Shown: piece by piece, positions 40,886 to 53,789 of the stretch
Position numbering within the stretch: the first letter of the stretch is position 1
Layout: each line of letters opens with the position of its first letter
Assembly: GCA_029953675.1 (NCBI GenBank)
Contig: JAMWBK010000008.1
Span: 496,001-560,000, forward strand
Reading direction: 5' to 3'
Origin: Rhodosorus marinus
Taxonomy: Eukaryota > Rhodophyta > Stylonematophyceae > Stylonematales > Stylonemataceae
DNA length: 64,000 nt
Notes under the pieces: model-generated
Told to the model about the DNA's origin: nothing
What the model saw: only the letters and a program-made list of their open reading frames with translations
Database searches by the model: none
Translations under genes and position numbers: made by a program

Positions 40886-43800
40886 TCAAGCGTTGGCCTC
40901 CGCCTCCAGCCTAAGCGCGACGCTCTCTGCAAGCCTTCTCCATAGGATGGAGACATGCTCCGGAACTGGACTATCTCGAACGGAACTTGATGAACTGCGG
41001 CGGGAGGAGGTAGATGCGCGTTCTGACTTGCCCAGGAATTCCATCGAGGCCCGGTCCTCGGAGAGTTGGAAGAGCCCCTTGGAGCTACCGTCCTTGACTG
41101 GAAAGGCCAGGAATGTAGGCATGTAGAGGTCCCCGTGCTGTTTTTCGCACCAACTTTTTAGGGCGATTAAATAGGATGACTGCGCATGATATAAACGGGT
41201 AAAGTGAAGCTCAGAACGGTGTCCTCTCGCGGCATTTGTGGATATGACTTGTCCGAGTGTTGCTGGGCTACTATACCTTCTTATGAGAGCGGAGGAGAGC
41301 TCTTTTTTGCTGGTTGATGTGAACGTCCAAATGGCTCGGGTCTAGTAGCAGATCGTTGCTTTCAGTAATAAGAGCCTGCTTCCCGACGTGCACGTAGGGT
41401 GCTAGAGGTAGGCGTGTAATCATATCTGGTGCAAGCTCCACCCGCCAGTGAGAGCGAACTCGATCGTCGTACATCTTTCGAAAGTACTTGTTGCCGACCT
41501 TTGGGGACCCGAACGTTGTTACTGACAGCCTCTTGCCGACTGGAGAACAGCAATAGAAAATATTTCAGCATTGATAAACTTGCCATCTTTTTGCTAGGAC
41601 GGGGTACAATCTTTTGTAGCACTAACCGTCGGGATCATCCAGAACCAAATCAAACGCGAAGAGCGTTGCCAGTGCTCCACCAAGGGAATGTCCAGTCACC
41701 AGGATTGGAAGAGACTTCGTGTCGCCGGAAGCCAACAACTTTGACTTCAGCTCTGATGAAATTCCCTTGTATGCCTTGGAGAAACCACTGTGTACCTGTC
41801 ATGCAGTAGAGGAAGTGATTCCTACAAGCCATTAGGTCAAAAGCTCTGTAGACCAAACTATCTTTGCAGCCCCTCATCATCACCTTGGCTCGTTTGCAAT
41901 TATGCGTAGTACTATCTTCGAGAACCTTGAACACATTTCCCACCATAGACCACGAGATCTTCGCACAGAACCAATACACACGAAGGGGCATCAACAGCTC
42001 ATCGTCAGTAGTGGGGGTGGTGGTTTTACAAGCGCTTCACCGATCGATTCAAAGGCCCCAAAAAGGGCAAAAACAAGCCTGAACTCAATCCACGAGAATA
42101 AGTTTTTAGCTTATCGATACCTTCACATCAAGCTTCACGTTCCTCAACGTCTTAGTTCCTCGAAACGCCACCACCAACCTCGTAGCAGTCTTCCCCACCA
42201 TGGCCTGAATGTCCCTCGAACCATCACAAACCAATCCCAGAATCTCACATTCCTAATGAGTGGTTTTTCATTAAAAACAGAGCAGTGTCAGCTAATTCCG
42301 GTAACAGAAAATATCATGTGGACAGCTGTCCAAAGCAGAATCGATTGGGTTATTTTAGGTACTCTTACGTTGAGGTCTACAGTGTTAATCTTTTCCGAAC
42401 CAGCGTAGTAAGCGAGCCAGGCAAAGTTGAAGGCTAGCACCTGAGGGGTATAAGCGAGTTGAAGATATCATAGGAGCTACTATAAGGCCATTCTTAGTTT
42501 TTGGTGTTTCTTTCCAGCGGCTTTTTTAAATTACCTGAGTATCCATGACGAAGCAGTTGAAGTCGTTTTCTTTATCGCCTGTGGTTTTGTAGGCTATGGG
42601 CTGTTCGTCGCGTGGGATAGCTCCATAGCCAGGTTTCGCTCTTGTGGGTACCGACGTTGTGCTTGGAAGCATTAGGTAGGCTGTTATTGTCATCCACGCG
42701 AGCAAGAATGTGTCTACCGTTGCAACTCTAAGCGGGTACCAGTATGCCAGATCGTCGTCATGTCCAGCGATCAATGAACTTCTATAGCCGCCTATGCATG
42801 GTGTTAAAAACATTCTCCTTAGGACGCACGTATCGTCAATTATAATGTTTCGAGTCGACTCACACACCAATGGGCTGGCAAAGCGCAACGAGAAGTCCGC
42901 TTGTGATCAGGAGAACGAAGAACCGGGTCGATATCCAGCGAAAGAGCGCAAACCCGACATGCCTGGTTCGGTACCTGTGCATTCAGAAAGAAGGCTTCTG
43001 TTTTGCATATGCTAGTCCACGGGAGTTCGGATCGAAACTGGTAGTTTGTAGCTTACTGGACGTAGCTCGTGTCGCGAAGCTTTGCTTCCGTTTTCAGCAT
43101 TGACATGGTCATGAGCACTAGGGTGGCCATTTCGATCGCAGCAGTGACTATGCCCACAACAAGAAACCTTGCGTGCGGCACGTTTACATAGATGCGCACG
43201 CAGAAGACAAGTGTCGTGAACGGCAGTAGCGCAATATTCACTTTGAAAACAGTCGCGCAGATTATTAGCCACGCGACGTAGACGGCGAGTGTCCCAAGCT
43301 TTGCCCGATAGAATTTCCATCGGTTGGGCTCCAACAGTCGGTATGAGTGCATCAAGGCCCACGGAAAAAAGAAAAGTGCAGTGTAGCAGGCAGCAACACG
43401 TATATTTTCAAGAATCACGGAGGCCGTGGAAAGGGCCTCAAAGCCTTCGTCGGTAACTGCGTTTGAAACGAGAATATTTGGTGCATGAGTACGGAATCCA
43501 CGAGCTCTGCCCCAGAATTCCCCCCGACATACAATCGACAACCAAGACAGCGAAAACGGGTTCGATCGGAATCAAGAAGAAGACTACCGCCACAAGGAAA
43601 ACAATTATCCAGCCCTGCTCCCTCAGGATTCTGCACTTCATCTTGAAAACGCTGTATATGAACACCGCCAAGGTCAAGATCTAGTAACGGAATAATCGTA
43701 TCAGTAAGATCTCCGTCCATACTGAATTTGTACGTTGCTTATGATGCTTACTGAGTACAGGAAATAGATTGACCCGACAGTTAGTGATGCGGTAGTCATC

Positions 43801-44195
43801 CAAGACGGATAGGAAACAAAAGTAACTGCATTCCAAGTTGATCCCCCTGGAAGAAGTCTTCAAAACGCTGTCTCTGATTAGTAAGAGAAGTTATTTGCCC
43901 ACCGTTGCGGATATTCAGTTGACTTGCTTACTCCTCATCAAACTCAAAATCTTCAGATTCGTAGCGAACACCCCATACAGTCAAGAGCAGCATGACCATT
44001 ATCATCGCAATGAATGCGGCGCAGAGCAAAACCACAAGAAAGCTCTTCGTCAAGAAATTGATAGTCCGCGAGGATATCACTTCACTCTTCGTATGGAACG
44101 GCTTCTTCATCAGGAACACGGATTCGCTCTGAATCAGTCCATCATCAACCTTCTCCAAGCCATACTGATCTTCGGAAGGATGCGGCGGGATTCTG
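40886..44195 (-). CDS. Multi-membrane-span protein fused to a class-3 lipase
   Basis: A many-exon gene read 44195 to 40886. The N-terminal half is hydrophobic: SFLVVLLCAAFIAMIMVMLL, WIIVFLVAVVFFLIPIEPVF, LGTLAVYVAWLIICATVFKV and FFVLLITSGLLVALCQPIG are membrane segments. The C-terminal half is Lipase_3: LVVAFRGTKTLRNVKLDV, VHSGFSKAYKG, ILVTGHSLGGALATLFAFDL (nucleophile elbow GHSLG), then PDMITRLPLAPYVHVGK (catalytic Asp) and HAQSSYLIALKSWC. A Ser-rich tail ends it. The architecture recalls sn-1-specific diacylglycerol lipases (membrane helices then lipase) but with more spans. More 5' exons may lie up to about 45.9 kb. Likely a membrane lipase acting on glycerolipids. Confidence 0.75.
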
Positions 44196-46389
44196 CAATA
44201 TGAAAAGCTGGTTTAGACAAAGAAAAACTCCCAAAGTGTTTGCGCAATATATGGGAAAGCTGGTTTCCTACAGAACAGAACGAACATCACGTAGAGAAGA
44301 GTTGTCTTGACTGACGCTGGAAAAGCCTCGCGCTGAGAAGATAGATTCGGCATCCGAAAGCCGAGAACTTTGAGTATCCGAGTTGTGCGCAAAACCCTAC
44401 GTAGCGATATCCCATTCAGTATCACGAACCCGGCCCTGCACACGCAGCAGCTCCTTACCTCAGCGCTCTGGAATTTGTTTCCCCCGCAGGTGTCCGGCAT
44501 TCTGATTTTTAAATGTAAATGTACCCGTTTCAACTGCTTGGAATGAGAAATGACCTTCACGACACAATATGTACCCACTTCGTCTACCCTTCTCAATCTG
44601 GAACCGGTTGTCTCATCCCTGGCTCATCCGGATGCTTGCTAACACTTGTACTCTCTTATGCAGGAGTTTTCTGGCCTCTATCATAGTACTTGCTCTATGG
44701 TTACGCGATGTTACCCTTCGCGCATGCGAGCATATCCTCTTCTTGATGCACGGAGTTCCAACCTCTACAGTCTCTATAACCTCTTCCAACTTGCAACTGG
44801 GAATGCAATCACAGAACAAACCAGCACCCGGGGGGGTTAACGAGTACACGGTTCTCTCTTCTTTCCACAGTTTCTGGCTGTTCCGATCTGTTTTTGAATT
44901 CTTCTGCGCATCTGAAGGGTCTGCCCAAGGAGTACCGCTGAGACTAGGAATGGTCAGCCCTTGATGGTCAGGCTACCCCCCTTGACTTCCCCAGTCTCCC
45001 CTTACAAAATTTTACATATTTTGAGGGGACGGAGTTGCAATAGCCTGATACCCTCTATTTATAAAGAAAACACTTGATAAGCAAGAGTGGGGGAAGGGGG
45101 TTGAACATTCGGAAAAGGATTTCTAATTTTCGAAACTTAAAATACCCAGCCAAAAATTATCTTTTTTAACTAAATATTTAAGTTTTTGTAAATATTTCAG
45201 CCTATCAGTCATTATCGGATCGTTCGCGACCCTTTAGCAAAACTTTGATTGATTATCTGGGACTTCTTTCAGAATAACGTTGCTAAAGGCCTGAACCGGG
45301 CTTCGTACGATTTTGTGTTAGAGAGTATTTCTAGACCTACTGTTGATTGAGGAATTCTGCATGATTTAAGCTCAACGAGGACGAGAGGCAGCACACCTAC
45401 ACCCCCACCCCCCCCCCCCTTCGCTCCTCGGGAGCCACTTCCCATGGCAAACGATGTTCTCTGGTGCTATGAGAGGATGAATAGGACCGGACTTAAATGC
45501 TGCGATAGATCGATAAGTTAAAAGAAGACAAATAGTTCAGATATCGTCGTTGGCACTGCAGAGGCTGCTTCTATCTCATGTCGCTTCCCAATCGTTAGAG
45601 CATACCGTAATTCGCACTTGGGGTCTTCTTCACTCTGCTATTCACCGTCATTATATATTTGCGTCAGATATCGTAAACGGTCTCGAACATGCCAATCAGG
45701 GCTTCGCCATGCACTTCAGTCGTTCCCAAGCCATGACCACCAGCTCTCGAAAAAAACCATCACGATTAACCAACATCCATATGGCGAAACGTGGTAAACA
45801 TCAATTTGTTCAATGACAAACTTACCGGGAAAAAAATGATAGAGCATGCATCCAAGTTCTTCAGTGTCCATGTCCTTGATGACCAAAACCGAAGAAAGAA
45901 TATCTCCACTCACCCTATAGGAAATTAATTAAATACATTTCCTGGAAGGCGTTGAAAAGTGACACTTCTCGTGGTATTTCGAAATTGACTGATAAACAAT
46001 CTGTGATGGTTCTTATTCGTCATCGAACTATGTATTGACTGATATGGTTTTTGAATTAAATTACGTTGGCCAAAAATTTAGCGCTGGGAATCGTAATATT
46101 TGGTTTTGCGGTCATGGGTTGGGGTTTCATTCCTCTAGTGCAGGACGGCAAGCAGGAAGGCTGTTGAGCTGAACGAGACTGGTCTAACTTTTTCATGATA
46201 TTTAGAAATGATCAATATAGGCCTGTTCCCTCTGGGTATCTTTTCTCCTAATGAACGTGCGCGCGTCAGTTTTCAGAAGGTTACAAGCGCGGTTCGGTTG
46301 GTAGATTGAGACGTGTTTCCACGATGTGCATAAGGTGAGAGGGATGAGAAGCTGAAATCTGATGCTTTTATACTTTTAAGAAGTCGAGG
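44196..46389. other. Region between the lipase gene and FANCI
   Basis: Minus-strand open stretches (44213-44596 with LRRVLRTTRILKVLGF, and 45830-45913 with SGDILSSVLVIKDMDTEELG) could be upstream exons of the membrane lipase, but I cannot link them. The rest is AT-rich (45000-45200) with a poly-C tract at 45400-45420. Confidence 0.35.
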
Positions 46390-49300
46390 CGGGCCCTGTT
46401 CACATCCGCTAAGCCCGCGAGATCTCTTTTCTCCTCGTAGTGAAGAGGATGAAGCGGGCGCCAGGGCAGATAAGATAGTCGAGCTGTTTCTGTCAAAAGA
46501 AAACGATCAGAAAGCTCTTCGTAGCCAAATTTCGGGGACTTCCAAGGAAAAACATCTTTCTAGACTCATCGCCCGTGGCAGCTCGTACATGAGCGCAGTG
46601 CTAGCGCCTGGACTGGATATAGAAGACAGGGTTTCCGCAGTTCATGCAGGCATTCAGTTTCTGGAGCATGGGAGGCTTGGGTCAAGAGCAAGGGTCACCG
46701 GTATGTAGAGAGAAATGCATGAATCCGAGGTGCTTGGTACAACTGACCGGCTCGACTCGGGGTGATTTAAGCTTCTTCGAGGCAATGCAGTCAAAACAAT
46801 CGATCAGCGCTTTCCATCACGTTGAACGTCGAGGGCCAGCACTTCGCGAGCACTATGTCATCGCTTCTTGATGAAAGCTATCCTGTAAGTGTGACTCGTT
46901 CCCCGTTCAGAGTTGGCTTCACATAGGACTAACGATCTCCCGGATTTTTTTGTGACTGGAGGTGGAAGTGCTTACCGAAGTGGCGAATGTTTCGCGAAAG
47001 CTGAGAATCCTATCCCTGTTTGTGAGATCACTTCAAATTCTGACGAAAAGAAGGAAGCAGATCGTCCTCGACTCTGCCGACGAAGAGTTCAAGAGTGGAG
47101 ACGAGTTTGTAGAGAATCTGATTTACGGCATGGCCTCTGACGAAGGTTTGACAGCTCAGGAGAACGCATATTTTTTGATGCTTGGGCTCTCTGCAGGAGG
47201 TTTAAACAGTAGTTTATATTCTTTCTCCTCTTGTGCGCATGAAATCAGAGTCCTTCACCGAGGCTGACAACGGAATATTCATTGCAAACGCTGCCAAGGA
47301 GGCTGTATCCTCTCCAGAAGCGGTCGGGAAGATTGCGTCGAAACTTATCGAAATGCTCGGGCTTGTACGTCTAGAAACCATGCCCTCCTTTGTCTACCAG
47401 GTTCGCGAATCAATTGCCCTGTTTTAATGGCGAGAAAACCGCAGGCCTTCCTAACTTGAGCGCACGAACATCGTGCTGCAGGTGCTTTTGATGGTCTCCG
47501 CCAAGGCCAGCCAAAAGATCAAGCAGAATGTACTCGCTGAACTGGTGGCGCAGATAGCAGTACTGGAGAAAGCGGCGACTGCAACGGTTCATGACGTTGG
47601 CGAACTTGACTTTGACTCTGTTTCGCAGCGGGATGTAATCACATCACAGGCTTTGGACATTGGACAGCTGAGAGAGGTCTGTCGTGGAACAAACTGCTAC
47701 CAGTCCACCCATGTTCATAGCCAACAAAATTCTTTCTTGTCGACCCGCAGGCGCAGGGAGCACTTCTGTCTCACCTGGCGTATCTTGTCAGGCAAGACAA
47801 CTCTATTGGCGAAGAGTACATCAAGCTCGTCAGGCAGTCCTCAAGCCCACTTTCGAAAAGTGTTTTGACAACGTTTGGAACTGGGTTTGCTCTAATGCTG
47901 GCCACGATAAGCTCCTTGCGAGAAAAGGTATTTACTGACATGTGCAGCTTGATTCAGACCGACTGGAATCACATTCAAGCTCACCCGTTCCTACGATAGG
48001 TTTTCGAAGCCCTCTTGACGTGCATTGATCAATACGGAAAGCAGCTCTCGACCAGGAGTAGATCAAAATTTATCTCTGAATGGGAGGACCTGAAAACGAA
48101 TCCACTGGCGTCGCTAAGACAAGCTGGGGGTTTTGGAACGCACCCTAGAGGATGGGATGTCGTTGGGCTCCCAGTTATGAATATCTGCCTGAGGTTGCCA
48201 GGGAAGATAGGACAGCCAAGCGGTTCGTCTTTCGCTTTTGTAGCACACGAAGCAGAGAGCATTGCGCTTCTCATTCTACCGAAGCTCTACAAAGTCCATG
48301 CTTTCCTTCGCGAGGAAATGTTATCGGAAATTGTGTCTCGGATCACCTCCAAGTGAGTTGTCCGAACAAATTCAACAAACCTTCCAAGCTGGCCAGCCTG
48401 ACTCGTAGCGTTGCTATAGACAAGAGGAGCTACCTGTCATGATATTACATGCTCTGTGCAGGAGAAGTCTGTACGCCGTCCTGCCTCAGATCAATCAGTT
48501 GAAAAGGCTGCTCGAGTCTCTTCCGCAACTGAGCCCGCTGCAGGTGATAGGTCTCGTTGACGCTTTGGCTCCCGTCCTATCGGCGAGGCAGGATTTTAGA
48601 GATTCTGCCATTCTGGTTGCGCGGAAGGGCCTTGTTCTCAGGTAACATACTATCGATGGACAGCCCAAGACTTTCGAAGCCAACTAACTCCACACGGGTT
48701 TTTTATTTTAGGGAACCTACCCGGCGGGCAGCAGGCGCTGCAGCGATTGTGAGGATGGCCTCCTCTTGCGCGCTCGAAGAATTCGAAGTCGAGGAGCTCC
48801 TTCGCCTTGTCCACCGAGCTCTTGGACAACAAGCTGTCGTCCGGCTCACGTGCTACTATACGGTCGACCTCGTCAACGAACGGACTTTCCGATCTTATAT
48901 TATGCCCATTGTTGAAACGCACTTTAAAAGGTAGCCCGACGTTGGAGCGTTTCTCTTGGTTGTCCGTCGACCGCGGACAAGGCTGAAGTGACCTTTGCAA
49001 CGAACTATTGCTCATCTCCTTGTTTTTCAGATATGTTGACCCGATCGAACCACCGTACGTTCGCCTTTCGAAGTGTTTCAACGCAGAGACCGCAGAGTAC
49101 CTGGAGCCGTTGCCGCAGTTGATGTCTTGCTTTGCCCGGTCGGCGGGTGTCGAGCACCTGCGCATCGTTATTGACCAGGTAAGCAGAGTTCCGACCCAAG
49201 CTTGCTGGGGAGCAAAGCTCCCTGCGTCCCCCACTCATTCAAGAGTTGTTTTTGTATCAGATAACAACGGGAAATCTCATCAGGGAGTACGAACTGGATG

Positions 49301-52011
49301 CTGAGGACTTGGACTTGAACAGCCAAACTCCAGAGGCAGCATTTAACCGCGGCATGGTACGGTGTCTACTCGGCAGTGTTGAGAGCCTCATCGGTATCGT
49401 CCTTCCGGATATGATACGAGGCTCAGAGGTAAGTCTCACACAGAAATTCTGCGTGCTCTGGGCCCCACAATCCATCTTAGAATGGACATTGGGGGGGAAC
49501 AGGGATAAAACCAAACTTGACTGTGCTCCACGTCGCAGATGACGGCCGAGGTCTTGCAACTTCTAGCTGCTCACCGAAATTTGCGAACGCTGTGCCGAGG
49601 ATCTTCTATATCCACCAAACACGAGACGCCGCAACAAGGAAACGATGCCGAGGTAGCTACCATAACAAATCTGTTCTTGGATTCTTGACAGCGACTCAAG
49701 AGCCAACATCAACTTCTGCACCAACAGTTGGACAGGAACTCGACGAGAGATGCGAAGATCGCCAATCGAAAAAGGACTGAGACTAGGACAGAACCAACCA
49801 CGCTCGAACTTGCAGGTTGGACTGTTGATGGTCCATTCATTGCTTTGGAGGAGTGTATCGAGGCTCTCAAATGGCTTCAAGGTTGGTCGACAAGCCATAA
49901 CTGGAGAATGAGGGTGCCCGAGCTGAAAACCACACTGAACGTGAAAGCTTTTCTGACTGCAGGGCATCGAGAGAAGTCAATCCTTGAGAGCAGGCAGCAC
50001 TTAAGGGAGTTGCTCATGAGCAACTTGAGCAAGCACAAGTACTCCTTCAAGCTCAACTCTGAGTCAACCAAGCAGTCGGTAATGTGATCAGCGCTCCCTG
50101 ATGTTCATCACTACAGCTTGGGCTCCGACTTAGCAACCTTCTTTCCCATCGTTAGTTGACGTCACTCTTGGGCTGCTTTATCTCCGAGCTCTCCGCAGGA
50201 AGAAGGGAAACGGGAAGTTTCCAGCACTCTGGTGAACTCGGCGCTGTCGTGCAGATCATTGAATCCCTCGGGAAAGATCAGTTCGACGACGCCTGCATCG
50301 CATTTCGAAAGCTAGCTTGCGACGCTACTACCCGGGAGGAAGGTGGGAACTACTGAACCAGTCTGACTTTTAGTCCTCCAATCCATGCTGAAAATTCACT
50401 TTTTGCTCGATTTCCGTTCATTGATTGTCCAGATATCCCAACTGCGTTTTCAGGAAAGGACGCCCTCCACGTGATTCTCAAGGCTTGTGATGCTTTGATC
50501 CTGGACCTCGCTTGGAAGCACGTTGAAGAGCTTGTGACGAGTGGTATCTCGTTCATTCGATACGCGGAGCGATGTTCCTTGGGTGAGTTCCAACCTGTGT
50601 GTGATCTGTCAAAGCATTAAAGGCTTTCACAGGCTAACACAGACGACTCCCGGAGCCTGCCCGTAGGACTTGGGCTGCGTGAGGACCTCGGCAAGTGGGC
50701 AAGTCGGATTCTCAGGAACACTGACGTTGAGATGTCCCGAGAGCTTACGGGTCTGCTTGTGGTCGCCGCGGTGGAGGCTTGTCCGGCTAAGGGAGTTGAC
50801 ATTGCAGTGGAACTCCACAAATATTTCGGCGACATAGCTGACGAAAACGACATGGACTCGGGTAGCGACAAGTAACTTTCCGCTGACATTCGCAAAGCAA
50901 GCCGACAGATTCCAAGTGATACTCATCCGGTCACATTTCTCGTCCGTGAAAGATCGAAGGGTATATGGAAAGGCGGGATCGCGAGTTCCACGGCCTCTGT
51001 TGCCATGCGCTCAATCTACGAGGCTCTCGGTCAAACCTATGACGAGATCGAATGGGGCATTACTGCGCTCCAATCCAATCCCCATCGCAAGGTATGAACG
51101 TGATCCAGTCCCCAAGCAAAAAGAGCTCTAGGCGCTCCTGCTAACCCTTCATGCGAACGCTGACTATCCAAAGGCTGAGCTTGACGGTGCTGTCTGCTCC
51201 CGTGCTAACGAAGTCATCGATGTGCTGGGCCCAATGCTCAGATGTCGAGTCCGTCAGTGGTCTTGTGGGGAAGCGATCCTACGCAGTACCATGCGGCTGT
51301 ACCGTGTGCTGACGAGCTGGTGCAGAGCTGAGGTAACCTCTGCCGCGCAACTTGATCACGAGAAACGAACGCATTCAAACCTCACCCATTCGAAGACACC
51401 CGAAAATTGAACTTGAACTTTGCGTCCCTGCTGGATAGCTTTCTTCCGTCCTAACTGCCGCCGAGCAAGTCACAAAACTGGCAGAATCATCCTCCCTGCT
51501 GACCCCCAAAGTCTACAGCTTCCTGACATACCTCACAACCTTCCAGTGCTCCGGGAACGCGAAGAGCAGGACCCTCAGGGAATCCAAACTCGTCCCCAAT
51601 CTGATCTTCAACATCGAGCAATACGAACGCTCCTTAATTCGCCTCAATAAGAAATTCCAGGTAACCACGTGCACTCGCAAGCTCCTCCATTTGTCCGGTT
51701 TCAAAGAACGACCTCAAGATTTTTTCGACTTGATCAAAACTGAAACAGTTCTATTGTGTTCTCTGCTTCTTCCCGGCGCCGTTCGTTAAAACCGACACTT
51801 CACCCCAAAGCTGAACTGCTTAACTTCAATGCGTCGAAGCACGGCGAGAGACTTCAAAATCCTAGAAGAGTATTTAGTAGCCGACGGTCAGGCGCAGACT
51901 GACCGTCAGCTAGAAGTGATTCGGAGAATACACAGTGGCGATGACGACGAAGTAGTCATGTCGGAACCGGGAAACGGGAAACGGAAGCGTAAATATTTCC
52001 AAACTGTTTGA
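46390..52011 (+). CDS. FANCI: Fanconi anemia group I protein orthologue
   Basis: A gene of at least 14 exons (approximate outer limits; the start codon is not fixed). Exon frames include LSRLIARGSSYMSAVLAPGL (about 46560), LIYGMASDEGLTAQENAYFL (about 47120-47185), LILPKLYKVHAFLREEMLSE (about 48270-48330), ILVARKGLVLR (ends 48641), RMVRCLLGSVESLIGIVLPD-like sequence (about 49350-49410) and GLREDLGKWASRILRN (about 50670). The C-terminus is diagnostic: LRESKLVPNLIFNIEQYERS and SMRRSTARDFKI match the end of FANCI, followed by a basic GKRKRKYF tail. FANCI pairs with FANCD2 and clamps DNA at interstrand crosslinks after monoubiquitination. The residue aligned to human Lys523 is Arg here (codon 48725-48727). 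Confidence 0.88.
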
Positions 52012-52196
52012 AAACGGGGTGCTGTCGGTTCCCGGTGTGATGAATTGAGGTGGGAGAAGCGTTTGTCGGTGATGTGAAAAGTTTTGCGTTTGGGTTGAAC
52101 TGCGCGGAGAGATGTGTAGTTCGTGAATATTTTGAAGCGGGAGTGAGCTCTTTGGGAGGGCTTTGAGGAAGGGGGAGGGGGGTTGGGGATGAGAAG

Positions 52197-52812
52197 ATGG
52201 TAACTTTTCAGGGTCCAGTGGTGAGCTTGATTTCAAAGTAGGAAACGTGTTGTTGGATTTGGATCGGTTTGTATGAAGTTTAATTGGGTTTCTTGTTTTT
52301 GTTTTGGCTTTGTTCGAAGGTGGAGGTCCTTATCGCAAAACTGCATCGAGTGACATGTACTGAAGCGAATGTGAATTATGTGGGTTCGGTGACTGTGGAT
52401 GGAGAATGGCTTGATGCTAGCGGACTATTTGAGGGACAGAAGGTGGACATTGCAAACTTGAGAAACGGAGAACGTTTTTCGACGTATATTATCCGAGGAT
52501 TGGAAGGCTCTGGCATTCTCTGTACAAACGGCGCTGCAGCGCATCTAGTAATGCCTGGCGACAAGCTAATTATTATGGCGTATGGTAGGCTACAACACCA
52601 AGAAACTGGCCGAGTTTGGACCCCTTGCACTCACAATGAAAAAATTCTTGTCAACAGGATGGATGACTCGAGAAGAATACAAGGAGTTTGATCCAAAGGT
52701 GCTTGCATTCCACGACATTGCGGACTATCGAATTGTTAACGACGTCGTGGAGTTCAACTCAAAGCCGACGTACGATATTCTACGACGAGAAGTCCCGGAC
52801 GACTCCAAATGA
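52197..52812 (+). CDS. panD: Aspartate 1-decarboxylase (PanD)
   Basis: Three deduced exons (52197-52220, 52320-52584, 52658-52812) give 147 aa, compared with about 126 in bacteria. The body matches bacterial PanD from end to end: LIAKLHRVTCTEANVNYVGS, DASGLFEGQKVDIANL, NGERFSTYIIRG and NGAAAHLVMPGDKLIIMAYG. The Gly-Ser bond in NYVGSVTVD is the self-cleavage site that makes the pyruvoyl cofactor. The Lys in AKLHR and the Arg in GERFSTY are at their active-site positions. PanD makes beta-alanine for pantothenate and coenzyme A. Exon 1 adds only MVTFQGPV, so there is no obvious transit peptide. It lies 185 bp downstream of FANCI in the same direction. Bacterial-type PanD is uncommon in eukaryotes. 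Confidence 0.92.
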
Positions 52813-53789
52813 GCTGAGATAAAGTGTTCACCCAGGCATTCTTCACCCGATGAGAAGATCCGTACAGAGACTTCCGATGCTTGTCGTCTCCTAACTCAGC
52901 GTATCTCTCTCACTGCTTCTGTTCTTCCTGCCCGACGTGGATGAACGCCACATATTTTCGCTCCAAGTATTCTGTGTACCATAGGCGTCCATACAAGGCA
53001 ATGGACAGAATTATCAAGCGTCGAATGCGATTGATTAAAAACAGCGTATCTCAAGATAAGACCATCTATTCCGAAACCCCTTCCCAGAAATGCGAAACCG
53101 AAAACTCTGCAACGCCGGCGACGGCTACTGAGAAAAGCAGAAGTCCAAGCTACTCAAGCTTCAAACCTACTCAAGCATATCCTAGAAACACACAACATAC
53201 CAACCACAGCTGAAGCCCGCATGCCTAGATCCAAGGAGGCCATGAGGTGAGCTGACCGCGGATGGCAGTAACAAGAAACTCTCCTGGTCGGATAGGTTTG
53301 TACAGCATTGAATCCATTGCCAAAAGCTTGATTACAGTGCGAAACCAGATTCCACGGGCTTCTACAGTCCAAAGAAAGAACACTACACTGCGGCCTGATC
53401 AGAAAGACTCTTTCAGGCCTTGATTACATTTCCCGAATGAAACTTCATGAATCCAGCTCGGTGCCAGATTTTCAAAGCTCTGGATCCGTTGTACAAGACT
53501 GTCCTATACTGCGAGAGCAGATATCCGAAGGACGAAAAAAGGCAGCATGGAGCTGACAAAACCGGAAACCAGCTCCCATCAAATAGGCGAGGCTGTTACC
53601 GAACTACTCCACTATCACCCGCAGCTCGTGAAGAGCTTTGATGGGGCATGCAATGAAACGAAGATATCTACGAGACGGTGAAGCTGAAAGAACTGCTTCG
53701 ATGACAGAGTGATCTGGGTGTTCAGAGGGACAAGCACTGCAACCTGCTGTTAATTTTTGATCTGAACTGATACGAATACGTTTTGGACG
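52813..53789. other. Spacer between panD and UCH-L3
   Basis: A plus-strand frame (ATG about 52941 to 53213) encodes a basic stretch (IIKRRMRLIKNS) without a recognised domain. Otherwise no gene. Confidence 0.3.

Noticed and set aside
43555-43575. tRNA T-loop-like GGTTCGATC
   Set aside because: It lies within a conserved membrane-protein exon and no cloverleaf can be drawn around it.
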